Positions 44,489 through 52,467 of a stretch of 64,000 nt of DNA are shown here, one piece after another. The notes beneath the pieces are model-generated. The model had not been told where the DNA came from, did no database searches, and saw nothing but the letters and a program-made list of their open reading frames with translations. This stretch comes from Tenacibaculum aiptasiae (GTDB lineage Bacteria; Bacteroidota; Bacteroidia; Flavobacteriales; Flavobacteriaceae): NCBI RefSeq assembly GCF_008806755.1, contig NZ_WAAU01000003.1, forward strand, positions 512,996-576,995, given 5' to 3'. Position 1 is the first letter of the stretch, and every line of letters begins with the position of its first letter. The position numbers were made by a program, and so were the translations under genes.

Positions 44489-45355
44489 ATGATACAGTCT
44501 ATGACGGGTTATGGAAAATCCGTACTACATTTACCATCTAAGAAAGTAACCATTGAGATTAAATCTCTAAATAGTAAGAATTTAGATTTAAATACTAGGA
44601 TTCCATCTTATTACAAGGAAAAAGAATTATCTGTTCGAAAAAAATTAGCGAGCAATTTAGTAAGAGGTAAAGTAGATTTCTCTATTTATGTAGAAATGAC
44701 TGCAGATGAAACTTCAACAACTGTAAATAATGCTGTTGTAAGAGAATATATACAACAATTAAGAAATGTAACTCAAGCAGGTTCTTCTGATGATATTGAA
44801 CTTTTAAAGATGGCAGTAAGAATGCCAGATGCTTTAAAAACAGAGAGAGAAGAGTTAGATGAAGAAGAGTGGAATCAGATAGATGTTCATATTGATGAAG
44901 CGTTAAAAGAAATAATTCAATATCGTAAAGATGAAGCTAAATCTTTAGAAGAAGATTTTAAAGTAAGAATAGCTAATATTCAGTTAGCTTTAGAAGAAAT
45001 AAAACAGCTAGATGGAGATAGAATTGAACACGTTAAAGAGCGTTTACAAAAAGCATTAACAGAATTAAAAGTTGAAATTGATGAAAATCGATTTGAACAA
45101 GAATTAATTTATTATTTAGAAAAATTAGATATAAACGAAGAGAAAGTTCGTTTAGCAAATCATTTAGAGTATTTCTTGGAACAATTAGCAACACCAGATT
45201 CTAATGGAAAAAAATTAGGGTTTATTATCCAGGAAATAGGAAGAGAGATAAATACTACAGGGTCTAAAGCAAATTTTGCTCCAATGCAAAAATTGGTAAT
45301 TCAAATGAAGGACGAGTTAGAAAAAATTAAAGAACAAATATTAAACGTTTTATAG
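44489..45355 (+). CDS. yicC: YicC-family endoribonuclease
   Basis: A 288-residue protein with the family-defining N-terminus MIQSMTGYGKS and the C-terminal FIIQEIGREINTTGSKA block. E. coli YicC is an RNase taking part in small-RNA turnover. The middle (about 130-220) is long charged helix. First gene of a three-gene unit; gmk starts 2 nt after its stop. yicC next to gmk is a common arrangement. Confidence 0.93.
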   Translation: MIQSMTGYGKSVLHLPSKKVTIEIKSLNSKNLDLNTRIPSYYKEKELSVRKKLASNLVRGKVDFSIYVEMTADETSTTVNNAVVREYIQQLRNVTQAGSSDDIELLKMAVRMPDALKTEREELDEEEWNQIDVHIDEALKEIIQYRKDEAKSLEEDFKVRIANIQLALEEIKQLDGDRIEHVKERLQKALTELKVEIDENRFEQELIYYLEKLDINEEKVRLANHLEYFLEQLATPDSNGKKLGFIIQEIGREINTTGSKANFAPMQKLVIQMKDELEKIKEQILNVL

Positions 45356-45357
45356 AA

Positions 45358-45960
45358 ATGACTAAAGAATTTAAAGGAAAATTATTTGTGTTTTCAGCGC
45401 CATCAGGATCAGGAAAAACAACAATTGTACGTCATTTATTAAAGCAAGAAAGATTTGGATTGGAATTCTCTATTTCAGCAACGTCAAGAGATCCAAGAAG
45501 TAATGAAGTTGATGGAGAAGATTATTATTTTATTTCAGCAAAAGACTTTAAGCAAAAAATAAAGAACGAAGAGTTTTTAGAATGGGAAGAGGTTTATATG
45601 AATAATTTCTATGGTACTTTAAAAACTGAGATTGAACGTATCTGGGCTTTAGGAAAGCATGTGATTTTCGATATTGATGTAAGAGGAGGTTTACGAATTA
45701 AAGAAAAATTTCCAGAAGAAACATTAGCGGTATTTGTTAAGCCACCAGATATTAATGAGTTATTAAGACGTTTAAAAAGTAGAGGTGAAGAAAGCGAAGA
45801 AAAAATAGCTTCAAGAATAGCCAAAGCTCCTATAGAGTTGGCAACAGCACCAATGTTTGATAAAATTATTAAAAACTACGATTTAAAAGTAGCCTTGCAA
45901 GAAGCTGAAGATTTAGTTGATGAATTTTTAGGTTTAGATAAAGCTAGTCAAAAAGAGTAG
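45358..45960 (+). CDS. gmk: Guanylate kinase
   Basis: Phosphorylates GMP to GDP. The 200-residue P-loop kinase has FSAPSGSGKTTIVRHLL (about 12-28), the GMP-binding SATSRDPRSNEVDGEDYYFIS (about 41-61), and VIFDIDVRGGLRIKEKFPE (about 101-119). Length is standard. Middle gene of yicC-gmk-nadD. Confidence 0.97.
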   Translation: MTKEFKGKLFVFSAPSGSGKTTIVRHLLKQERFGLEFSISATSRDPRSNEVDGEDYYFISAKDFKQKIKNEEFLEWEEVYMNNFYGTLKTEIERIWALGKHVIFDIDVRGGLRIKEKFPEETLAVFVKPPDINELLRRLKSRGEESEEKIASRIAKAPIELATAPMFDKIIKNYDLKVALQEAEDLVDEFLGLDKASQKE

Positions 45961-45969
45961 GTTTTAGGT

Positions 45970-46554
45970 ATGAAAAATATCGGATTATATTTTGGGACAT
46001 TCAATCCTATTCATATTGGTCATTTGATTATAGCAAATCATATGGTTGAAAACTCTGATTTGGATGAAATTTGGATGGTGGTTACACCACATAATCCATT
46101 TAAAAAGAAGAGTTCTTTACTAGATAATCATCATAGATTGGAAATGGTGTATTTAGCAACCAAAGAGTATGATAAAATAAAACCGTCTGACATAGAGTTT
46201 AATTTGCCACAACCTAATTATACTATAAATACTTTAGCGCACATAACAGAGAAGTATCCAGACTATAATTTTAACCTGATTATGGGAGAGGATAATTTAA
46301 AAAGCTTTCATAAATGGAAAAATTATGAAGCAATTTTAGATGATTATAATATTTATGTGTATCCAAGAATATCAGAAGGTATCGTTGAAAATAAATTTGT
46401 TAAAAACTCGAAAATTCATAGAGTTGATGCGCCTATCGTACAAATATCATCAACAATGATTCGAAATGGAATCAAAGCTAAAAAGAACATGAAACCACTT
46501 CTTTCTACTGAAGTTTGGACTTATGTTGATGAGATGAATTTTTATAAAAAATAA
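45970..46554 (+). CDS. nadD: Nicotinate-nucleotide adenylyltransferase
   Basis: Adenylates nicotinate mononucleotide in NAD synthesis. The 194-residue nucleotidyltransferase shows LYFGTFNPIHIGHLIIANHM (about 6-25) with the HxGH motif, the VTPHNPFKKK loop, MGEDNL (about 106-111) and the closing ISSTMIRNGI (about 161-170). It lies 9 nt after gmk and ends the unit; the ECF-type promoter of the next gene follows almost at once. Confidence 0.95.
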   Translation: MKNIGLYFGTFNPIHIGHLIIANHMVENSDLDEIWMVVTPHNPFKKKSSLLDNHHRLEMVYLATKEYDKIKPSDIEFNLPQPNYTINTLAHITEKYPDYNFNLIMGEDNLKSFHKWKNYEAILDDYNIYVYPRISEGIVENKFVKNSKIHRVDAPIVQISSTMIRNGIKAKKNMKPLLSTEVWTYVDEMNFYKK

Positions 46555-46563
46555 TTTTTTTTA

Positions 46564-46590
46564 AAACTTTTTTAAAATACTTAGGTCAAA
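46564..46590 (+). promoter_or_regulatory. ECF sigma promoter (site A) of the lipoprotein gene
   Basis: AAAC at 46564, a 16-nt spacer, then GGTCAAA. It shares element and spacing exactly with sites B (47562) and C (48565). The ATG is 29 nt after the motif. Confidence 0.7.
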
Positions 46591-46619
46591 GAACTGATTA
46601 ACTTTTAAAATTAGTAATT

Positions 46620-47471
46620 ATGACTTTAAGTAATGTACAAAGAAAATTAAGCGGACTTTTTATTGCTGGATTATTATTGTTTGCATCTTGTGAATCTAAT
46701 GATGGTATAGATTTAGATGCAAATGCTGTAACAACAGAAGAGGCTTTAAATGTAGTTTTAGCAGATGATATTTCTACAGAAATTGATGAGGTAATTGAAG
46801 ATGATGGAATAGAAAGCGGATTTGAAAGTAAAAGTGCAGCACCTTCTTCTAATCATCCAAGTTGTGTTGTAAGAACTTCAGAAGAAACAGCAACAGGAAA
46901 AATTGTAACCTTAGATTTTGGAGATGGATGTGAAGGTAAGAGAGGAAGAGAATTTGCTGGTAAAATAATTATAGAGTATGTTAAAACTGATAGTAGTTTT
47001 TCAAAGTCAGTAACTTTTGAAAACTTTTCAGTAGAAGGAAATAGTGTTGAAGGAGGAAAATCTATAGTAAAGGTAAAAGAAAATTCAAATGGAAATCCAG
47101 AAGCAACTTTTACTATTGATATTAAAATTACTTTAGAGTCAGGAGTTGAAATTATCAAAAAAGGCACAAAGGTAAAAGAGAAAATAGAAGGAGCAGATAC
47201 TGATGATAGAGGAGATGATGTGTATTCAATATCAGGAAACTGGGAATCTATAAATAAAAATGGTGTTGTAAAAACAGCAACGATTACTACCAATTTAAGA
47301 AGAGAATGGGCTTGTAAATATATTGTAAGTGGGGTTATTGAACTTTCTAGAGATGGAGCAACAGCTACGTTAGATTTTGGAGACGGCTCATGCGATAATT
47401 TAGCAACACTAACAGATGCAAATGGAGATACTAAAGAGATTACTTTGAAATTGAATAAGAAAAAGAAGTAA
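46620..47471 (+). CDS. Lipoprotein of the ECF sigma regulon, unknown function
   Basis: A 283-residue lipoprotein (lipobox LFASC, Cys24). An acidic linker (about 26-75) is followed by a beta-rich domain containing a repeated element: VTLDFGDGCEGKRG (about 100-113) and ATLDFGDGSCDNLA (about 249-262), suggesting two related halves. I do not recognise a named family. The end is lysine-rich. It carries the same promoter motif as the sigma operon downstream, so it is probably made when that sigma factor is active. Confidence 0.78.
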   Translation: MTLSNVQRKLSGLFIAGLLLFASCESNDGIDLDANAVTTEEALNVVLADDISTEIDEVIEDDGIESGFESKSAAPSSNHPSCVVRTSEETATGKIVTLDFGDGCEGKRGREFAGKIIIEYVKTDSSFSKSVTFENFSVEGNSVEGGKSIVKVKENSNGNPEATFTIDIKITLESGVEIIKKGTKVKEKIEGADTDDRGDDVYSISGNWESINKNGVVKTATITTNLRREWACKYIVSGVIELSRDGATATLDFGDGSCDNLATLTDANGDTKEITLKLNKKKK

Positions 47472-47491
47472 GTTTTTATTAATTAAGGGAA

Positions 47492-47518
47492 GAACCAGCT
47501 TACAGAGCTGGTTTTTTT
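47492..47518 (+). terminator. Terminator after the regulon lipoprotein
   Basis: AACCAGCT/AGCTGGTT 8-bp stem with a TACAG loop, then seven T. Confidence 0.92.
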
Positions 47519-47561
47519 ATGCCATTCATTTTTAGTAATTTAAAAAAAATAAGAAAATTCT

Positions 47562-47588
47562 AAACTTTTTAAAACTTTAGAGGTCTAA
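47562..47588 (+). promoter_or_regulatory. ECF sigma promoter (site B), autoregulation of the sigma operon
   Basis: AAAC at 47562, a 16-nt spacer, then GGTCTAA; read as AACTT-N16-TCTAA it closely resembles the promoter type of E. coli sigma-E. It lies 26 nt before the sigma start. Confidence 0.72.
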
Positions 47589-47614
47589 CTAAGAAATAAG
47601 ACTATTAAAAACCA

Positions 47615-48178
47615 ATGAACGAAGCTGATTTTATAAATCAATTAACTAGCAAGAAATATAAAGATCGAGCGTTTTCTAAATTATTAGATTTATATCAAGA
47701 ACGTTTGTATTGGCATATTCGAAAATTAGTAGGAACTCACGAAAACGCTGATGATGTATTGCAAAATACATTTGTAAGAGTGTATAAGAGTTTAGCAAAT
47801 TTTAAGCAACAAAGTTCACTTCATACTTGGATGTATAAAATAGCATATAACGAGTCTATGCGTTTTATAGAGAAAGAAAAGAAGAAAACTTTTTCTTCGC
47901 TTCAAGATGTGAGTGATAAGTTTTTAGGAGATTTAAAAGATGATATCTTTTTTGATGGAGATGAAGCTCAATTAAAATTACAAACGGTATTAAGTCAATT
48001 GCCCGAAAATCAAAAAAAGGTATTTTATATGAAATATTACGATAATTTAAAGTTTAGAGAAATTTCAAATATTTTAAATATCAAAGAAGGAACAGTAAAA
48101 ACACATTATTATGGAGCTGTAAAGTATATAGAAAGCAACATAACTAAAATGTCGTATATAGAAAAAATTAAAGCATAG
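47615..48178 (+). CDS. ECF RNA polymerase sigma factor (RpoE-like), probably autoregulated
   Basis: A 187-residue sigma-70 family protein with region 2 (LLDLYQERLYWHIRKLVGTHENADDVLQNTFVRVYKSLANF, about 23-63; SLHTWMYKIAYNESMRFIEKEK, about 68-89) and region 4 (LSQLPENQKKVFYMKYYDNLKFREISNILNIKEGTVKTHYYGAVKYI, about 125-171). It is preceded by promoter site B and followed 6 nt later by a single-pass membrane protein, so it looks like a sigma/anti-sigma pair controlling its own synthesis and at least two neighbours. Confidence 0.93.
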   Translation: MNEADFINQLTSKKYKDRAFSKLLDLYQERLYWHIRKLVGTHENADDVLQNTFVRVYKSLANFKQQSSLHTWMYKIAYNESMRFIEKEKKKTFSSLQDVSDKFLGDLKDDIFFDGDEAQLKLQTVLSQLPENQKKVFYMKYYDNLKFREISNILNIKEGTVKTHYYGAVKYIESNITKMSYIEKIKA

Positions 48179-48184
48179 TTTGTT

Positions 48185-48559
48185 ATGAGCATACAAAATG
48201 ATAACTTTAACATTCGAAATACTTTTGATATGAATACACAAAGAAAACATAAATCCGATTTAGGTTTAGATATACCGTCGGACTATTTTTCAAAATCTAA
48301 ACAGTCTATTTTAGAACAAACAGTTTTAGAGAAAAAAGGAAAAGTAGTTTCTTTGTATAAAAAAATATCTATTTGGTCAGCTGTAGCAGTTGTAGCATTG
48401 TTGTTTACTTTAGCTGTGTATAATCCTATTGGAACAAGTAGTGATGAAGAAAATGATATTTTAATAGCGTCATTAGTAACAGAAGAAGCAGATGTTGATA
48501 AGCTACTAGAAGATTATGTAAATGACGAATTACTAACAGATGAAATTTTTTCTGAGTAA
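48185..48559 (+). CDS. Single-pass membrane protein, putative anti-sigma factor
   Basis: A 124-residue protein: about 60 polar N-terminal residues without a signal peptide, one membrane helix (ISIWSAVAVVALLFTLAVY, about 61-79), and a short very acidic outer tail (about 80-124). The topology (cytoplasmic N-terminus) and position 6 nt after the sigma gene fit an anti-sigma factor. No zinc-binding HxxxCxxC motif is present, so it would be a non-ZAS type. Inference from position and topology only. Confidence 0.75.
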   Translation: MSIQNDNFNIRNTFDMNTQRKHKSDLGLDIPSDYFSKSKQSILEQTVLEKKGKVVSLYKKISIWSAVAVVALLFTLAVYNPIGTSSDEENDILIASLVTEEADVDKLLEDYVNDELLTDEIFSE

Positions 48560-48564
48560 GATTA

Positions 48565-48591
48565 AAACTTTTTAAGAAATAAAAGGTCTAA
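48565..48591 (+). promoter_or_regulatory. ECF sigma promoter (site C) of the LTxxQ protein gene
   Basis: AAAC at 48565, a 16-nt spacer, then GGTCTAA, matching sites A and B. The ATG is 24 nt after the motif. Confidence 0.72.
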
Positions 48592-48615
48592 AGAATAGTA
48601 TTAATAAGAATAAAG

Positions 48616-49053
48616 ATGAAACCGATACAAATCATATTAGCAATTATATTTTCGCTTTTATTAGGTGTTTCAAATGTGGTAGGTCAGAACTCAATAGAAA
48701 AGTTAAATCTTTCTAAAGAGCAAAAACAATTATTAAAAACCCAAAAAGAACTAATAAAAAAAAATAGAGAAGCGTTTAAAGCTACGCTTACTCCTAGTCA
48801 AAAGGCTATATTGAGAAACCAGGCTTTAACTAAACAAGAAAGACAACAAGCTTTAAAGAGGTCATTAACATCATCTCAAAAAAAATTAGTAGCACAAAAT
48901 ACTAAGAGTGTAAAACAAGTAAAAGCTAAGTTTAGAAACACACTTACTAAATCGCAAAAAGCGCAGCTAAAAACACGGTTTAAAAATAAAGATTCTAAAA
49001 AACGAGTTAAAAAAAATATTAGAAACAGAATGCAGAATAGAAGGAGAAGATAG
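48616..49053 (+). CDS. Exported basic LTxxQ-repeat protein (CpxP/Spy-like motif)
   Basis: A 145-residue protein with a signal peptide (cleavage near VVGQ, residue 24) and a mature part made of charged helix, ending in an extremely basic tail (NRMQNRRRR). LTxxQ-type motifs occur at residues 32 (LSKEQ), 58 (LTPSQ), 71 (LTKQE), 84 (LTSSQ) and 110 (LTKSQ): all multiples of 13 residues apart. LTxxQ is the hallmark of periplasmic CpxP/Spy/ZraP proteins of envelope stress. It has the same promoter motif as the adjacent sigma operon. Distant or convergent relation to CpxP/Spy cannot be told apart here. Confidence 0.8.
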   Translation: MKPIQIILAIIFSLLLGVSNVVGQNSIEKLNLSKEQKQLLKTQKELIKKNREAFKATLTPSQKAILRNQALTKQERQQALKRSLTSSQKKLVAQNTKSVKQVKAKFRNTLTKSQKAQLKTRFKNKDSKKRVKKNIRNRMQNRRRR

Positions 49054-49078
49054 AAATTTTTGTAGTGTATTTGATTAT

Positions 49079-49106
49079 AGTGGTTGATCTTATCAACCAC
49101 TTTTTT
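49079..49106 (+). terminator. Terminator after the LTxxQ gene
   Basis: AGTGGTTGAT/ATCAACCACT 10-bp stem with a 3-nt loop and a T run, 25 nt after the stop; it closes the sigma regulon. Confidence 0.92.
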
Positions 49107-49123
49107 GTATTTTTAGAGCATAT

Positions 49124-50011
49124 ATGAAAAAAACATTTTTACTTTTTTCTTTACTTTTAGGTATTATAAGTACTTATGGTCAAAACTCTTCTGAAGAATC
49201 AGAAGATGTTCAGCTTTCAGAAGAAAATGAAATTATAGATAGTATTTTAGAAGAGGAAAGTGAGGAAGAGTTTTTAAAATCGGTAACAGAACTTCAATTT
49301 CTTCATTTATCAGTAGAATATAATAATAAAACTTATTTTTCAGGAAGAGATATTGGAACAGATCAGTTTAATATAAGTCCACAAGTAACCTATATTCATT
49401 CAAATGGATTATTTATTGGAGTAGCAGGAGTTTATTATGATCAATTTACACCAGAATGGGATTATACATCGGTAACGCTGGGTTATGGTAAAAGTTTTGG
49501 GAAAAATAAACAGTACAGATGGTCTACTTCATATGATAGATATTTTTATTCAGATACTTCAGAAAATAATCCTTTTAAGAATGCATTATCTTTAGGAATA
49601 GAAATAGATAATAAAAAGAAAACTTTTGGAACGGAAGTATCAACAACTTATTTATTTGGAAGCGATAATTCTCTTCAAATAATATCTTCAACATATGGGG
49701 CTCTTAGCTTAGTAAAAAAGAAACGTCATAAATTAAAATTACAACCGCAACTTAACATAGTATTAGCTCAACAAACAATTCAGTTATCACAAACCTTTAC
49801 TATTAGAGGTATGCAATTTACTAGATATGTTCAAAATAATGATTTTGGATTAATTAATACACAACTGCAAATACCTATACAATATAGTACTGGTAATGTT
49901 GATTTTGAGTTAGGTTATACGTTTAACTTTCCTACAGCCTTAGAAGGAGAAACTGATGTAAATACAACTAGTTTTTTTAATTTCTCTATCTCGTATTTGT
50001 TTGATTTATAA
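49124..50011 (+). CDS. Outer membrane beta-barrel protein, unknown function
   Basis: A 295-residue protein with a signal peptide (cleavage near TYGQ, residue 20), an acidic segment (about 21-50) and then about 240 residues of alternating hydrophobic/polar strands with aromatic girdles, ending with FFNFSISYLFDL, the aromatic C-terminus typical of an outer membrane barrel. A box TATTTTTA lies 8 nt before the start, so transcription is separate from the sigma regulon. No family name can be given safely. Confidence 0.78.
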   Translation: MKKTFLLFSLLLGIISTYGQNSSEESEDVQLSEENEIIDSILEEESEEEFLKSVTELQFLHLSVEYNNKTYFSGRDIGTDQFNISPQVTYIHSNGLFIGVAGVYYDQFTPEWDYTSVTLGYGKSFGKNKQYRWSTSYDRYFYSDTSENNPFKNALSLGIEIDNKKKTFGTEVSTTYLFGSDNSLQIISSTYGALSLVKKKRHKLKLQPQLNIVLAQQTIQLSQTFTIRGMQFTRYVQNNDFGLINTQLQIPIQYSTGNVDFELGYTFNFPTALEGETDVNTTSFFNFSISYLFDL

Positions 50012-50073
50012 TACTTCATTTTTTAACATAGGTTGTAATTAAGGTAAAAAATAGTTACGCCATTTTTTCGTTG

Positions 50074-50081
50074 TATATTTG
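50074..50081 (+). promoter_or_regulatory. -7 promoter box of the M23-GH3-MOSC unit
   Basis: TATATTTG, 21 nt before the GTG at 50103. It overlaps an upstream in-frame TTG (50079), which therefore cannot be the start. Confidence 0.55.
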
Positions 50082-50102
50082 AATTCCAAACTAGTATTAA
50101 AA

Positions 50103-50966
50103 GTGACAAAAATTCAAAAAAAGCGAAAGCTTAAGCAAAAACTAATTGATAAATATCGATTGGTAATTTTAAATGAAGATACATTTCAAGAAAAATTTTC
50201 ATTAAAATTATCACGACTTAATGTATTTGTTTTTGGAGGAGTATTTTCAATAGTCTTAATTGTATTAACTTCTATATTAATAGCCTTTACAGGTTTAAGA
50301 GAGTATATACCAGGATATTCATCTACAAGTTTGAAGAGAGAAGCTGCAAGAGCGACTTATAAATCAGATTCTTTGCAAAAGAAGTTAGCTATACTAGAAC
50401 GTTATACTAAAGCCTTAAAGCCTGTTTTTACTGGAGAAATACAACCAGAAAAGGTCGATTCAATTAAAGATGTGACTCAAAACATTGTCGTTGATGAAAG
50501 TAAATTAGGGCCTACAGAGCAAGATTTACAATTTAGAGATAAGGTTGAAGGAAAAGATAGATTTCCTCTTTTAGAAGGAGCAGAGGGTAGAGCAAAAATT
50601 GTGTTTTTTTCTCCTTTAACAGGAAGTGTGTCTCAAAAGTTTAATAGAGATGATAAACATTATGCAATAGATATTGTAGCACAAACGGGAACACCAGTAA
50701 AAGCAATTGCAGATGGGACAGTTATTTTGTCGGAGTGGACTGCAGAAACAGGTTATGTAATAACAATTCAGCATCCTAATGAGTTTATATCGGTTTATAA
50801 GCATAATGGCGCATTGTTAAAACAACAAGGAGATATTGTAAAATCAGGAGAAGTAATAGCTAGTGTAGGTTCAACAGGAGAGTTAACTACAGGTCCGCAT
50901 TTACATTTTGAGTTATGGAGTAATGGATTTCCGGTAGATCCAACAAATTATATAGATTTTCAGTAA
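50103..50966 (+). CDS. M23 (LytM-type) peptidase, membrane-anchored
   Basis: I take GTG at 50103 (287 residues), since the longer TTG frame starts within the promoter box. The protein has a basic N-terminus, one membrane helix (about 42-65), a short helical linker, and a C-terminal LytM domain with the metal motifs HYAIDIVA (H-x3-D) and HLHFE near the end (GPHLHFELWSNG). All zinc ligands seem present, so it may cut peptidoglycan cross-links or act in cell-division control. The GH3-like gene starts right after its stop. Confidence 0.88.
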   Translation: MTKIQKKRKLKQKLIDKYRLVILNEDTFQEKFSLKLSRLNVFVFGGVFSIVLIVLTSILIAFTGLREYIPGYSSTSLKREAARATYKSDSLQKKLAILERYTKALKPVFTGEIQPEKVDSIKDVTQNIVVDESKLGPTEQDLQFRDKVEGKDRFPLLEGAEGRAKIVFFSPLTGSVSQKFNRDDKHYAIDIVAQTGTPVKAIADGTVILSEWTAETGYVITIQHPNEFISVYKHNGALLKQQGDIVKSGEVIASVGSTGELTTGPHLHFELWSNGFPVDPTNYIDFQ

Positions 50967-52463
50967 ATGAGTATTAAATCAAGAATAGCAATTCCATTTG
51001 CAAAACAGATTCGAAAAAGAGTGTACAAGTGGGCAAATAAACCTCATGAAACACAAGAAAAAGTCTTTAAATATTTAATAACTGAAGGTTGTAAAACTGC
51101 TTTTGGACAGGATCACGATTTTATTTCTATCAATAATTATGAAGATTTTAAAAAACGTGTGCCTGTAAATGATTATGAAGGCTTAAGAAGCTATGTTGAT
51201 AGAATGGTGGAAGGAGAAGAGAATGTGTTATGGAAAGGGAAACCATTGTATTATGCAAAAACATCTGGAACAACATCTGGAGCTAAATATATTCCTATAA
51301 CAAAAGAATCAATGCCAACGCATATTAAAGCAGCACGAAATGCCTTGTTGTTTTATATTGCTGAAACAAATGATGCAAGTTTTGTAGATGGAAAAATGAT
51401 TTTTTTACAAGGTAGTCCTGTTCTAGAAAATATGAATGGAGTAAAGTTAGGGCGTTTAAGTGGAATTGCTGCGCATTATGTACCTAACTATTTATTAAAA
51501 AACCGTTTGCCAAGTTGGGAAACCAATTGTATAGAAGATTGGGATACTAAAGTAAATAAAATAGTAGAAGAGACCTTACCGGAAAACATGACGGTAATAA
51601 GTGGTATACCTTCTTGGGTACAAATGTATTTTGAGAAGTTAATAGATAAAACAGGAAAAACAATTTCTGAAATCTTTCCAAATTTTAACTTCTTTATTTA
51701 TGGAGGTGTAAATTTTGAACCTTACAAGAATAAGTTTGAAACTCTAATAGGAAAAAAGATTGATTATGTAGAATTGTATCCTGCTTCAGAAGGATTCATA
51801 GCTTATCAAGATACTCAAACAGAAAAAGGAATGTTATTACAGTTAAACTCAGGTATTTTTTATGAGTTTATACCTGCAACAGAATTTTTTGATGAAAATC
51901 CAACTAGAATTTCTTTAAAAGATGTACGGTTAGGAGTAAATTATGTAATTATTTTAAATACTACAGCAGGACTTTGGGGATATAACATTGGAGATACTGT
52001 AGAGTTTACTTCATTAAAGCCTTATAGAATAAAAGTAACTGGACGTATTAAACATTTTATTTCTGCTTTTGGAGAACACGTTATAGGTAAGGAAGTGGAA
52101 AAAGCTTTAAACGATGCCATAGTAGGAACAGATGTAAATGTTAGCGAATTTACAGTAGCACCTCAAGTAAATCCTGAAAGTGGATTACCATATCATGAAT
52201 GGTTTATTGAGTTTGAAAATGAACCTGATAATTTAGAAGAACTGGCTTCAAAAATAGATGCTTCAATGCAATCTCAAAATGTATATTACTTTGATTTAAT
52301 TGAAGGAAAAGTGCTACGACCTTTAATAATTAGAAAAGTAAAAAAAGGTGGATTCCATGAGTATATGAAATCTATAGGGAAGTTTGGAGGTCAAAATAAG
52401 ATTCCACAATTATCAGATAATAGAAAGATTGCTGACGTATTACAAGTCTTTTTAAAAGAATAA
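50967..52463 (+). CDS. GH3-family acyl-adenylate/amino acid ligase-like protein
   Basis: A 498-residue protein of the GH3 auxin-responsive family, which in plants joins amino acids to acyl acids through an acyl-adenylate. The ATP-binding loop YAKTSGTTSGAKYIPIT (about 96-112), the YPASEGFIAYQ motif (about 271-281) and the hinge VTGRIKHFISAFGEHVIG (about 361-378) are present, so it is probably active. GH3 proteins are common but uncharacterised in Bacteroidota. It abuts the M23 gene and precedes the MOSC gene by 4 nt. Confidence 0.9.
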   Translation: MSIKSRIAIPFAKQIRKRVYKWANKPHETQEKVFKYLITEGCKTAFGQDHDFISINNYEDFKKRVPVNDYEGLRSYVDRMVEGEENVLWKGKPLYYAKTSGTTSGAKYIPITKESMPTHIKAARNALLFYIAETNDASFVDGKMIFLQGSPVLENMNGVKLGRLSGIAAHYVPNYLLKNRLPSWETNCIEDWDTKVNKIVEETLPENMTVISGIPSWVQMYFEKLIDKTGKTISEIFPNFNFFIYGGVNFEPYKNKFETLIGKKIDYVELYPASEGFIAYQDTQTEKGMLLQLNSGIFYEFIPATEFFDENPTRISLKDVRLGVNYVIILNTTAGLWGYNIGDTVEFTSLKPYRIKVTGRIKHFISAFGEHVIGKEVEKALNDAIVGTDVNVSEFTVAPQVNPESGLPYHEWFIEFENEPDNLEELASKIDASMQSQNVYYFDLIEGKVLRPLIIRKVKKGGFHEYMKSIGKFGGQNKIPQLSDNRKIADVLQVFLKE

Positions 52464-52467
52464 AAAA

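Noticed and set aside
46853..47293. A 146-codon minus-strand open frame opposite the regulon lipoprotein
   Set aside because: Hydrophobic shadow of the beta-rich lipoprotein; no start signal.
50079..50102. TTG at 50079 as start of the M23 peptidase
   Set aside because: The codon overlaps the -7 promoter box TATATTTG; GTG at 50103 gives a normal short leader.
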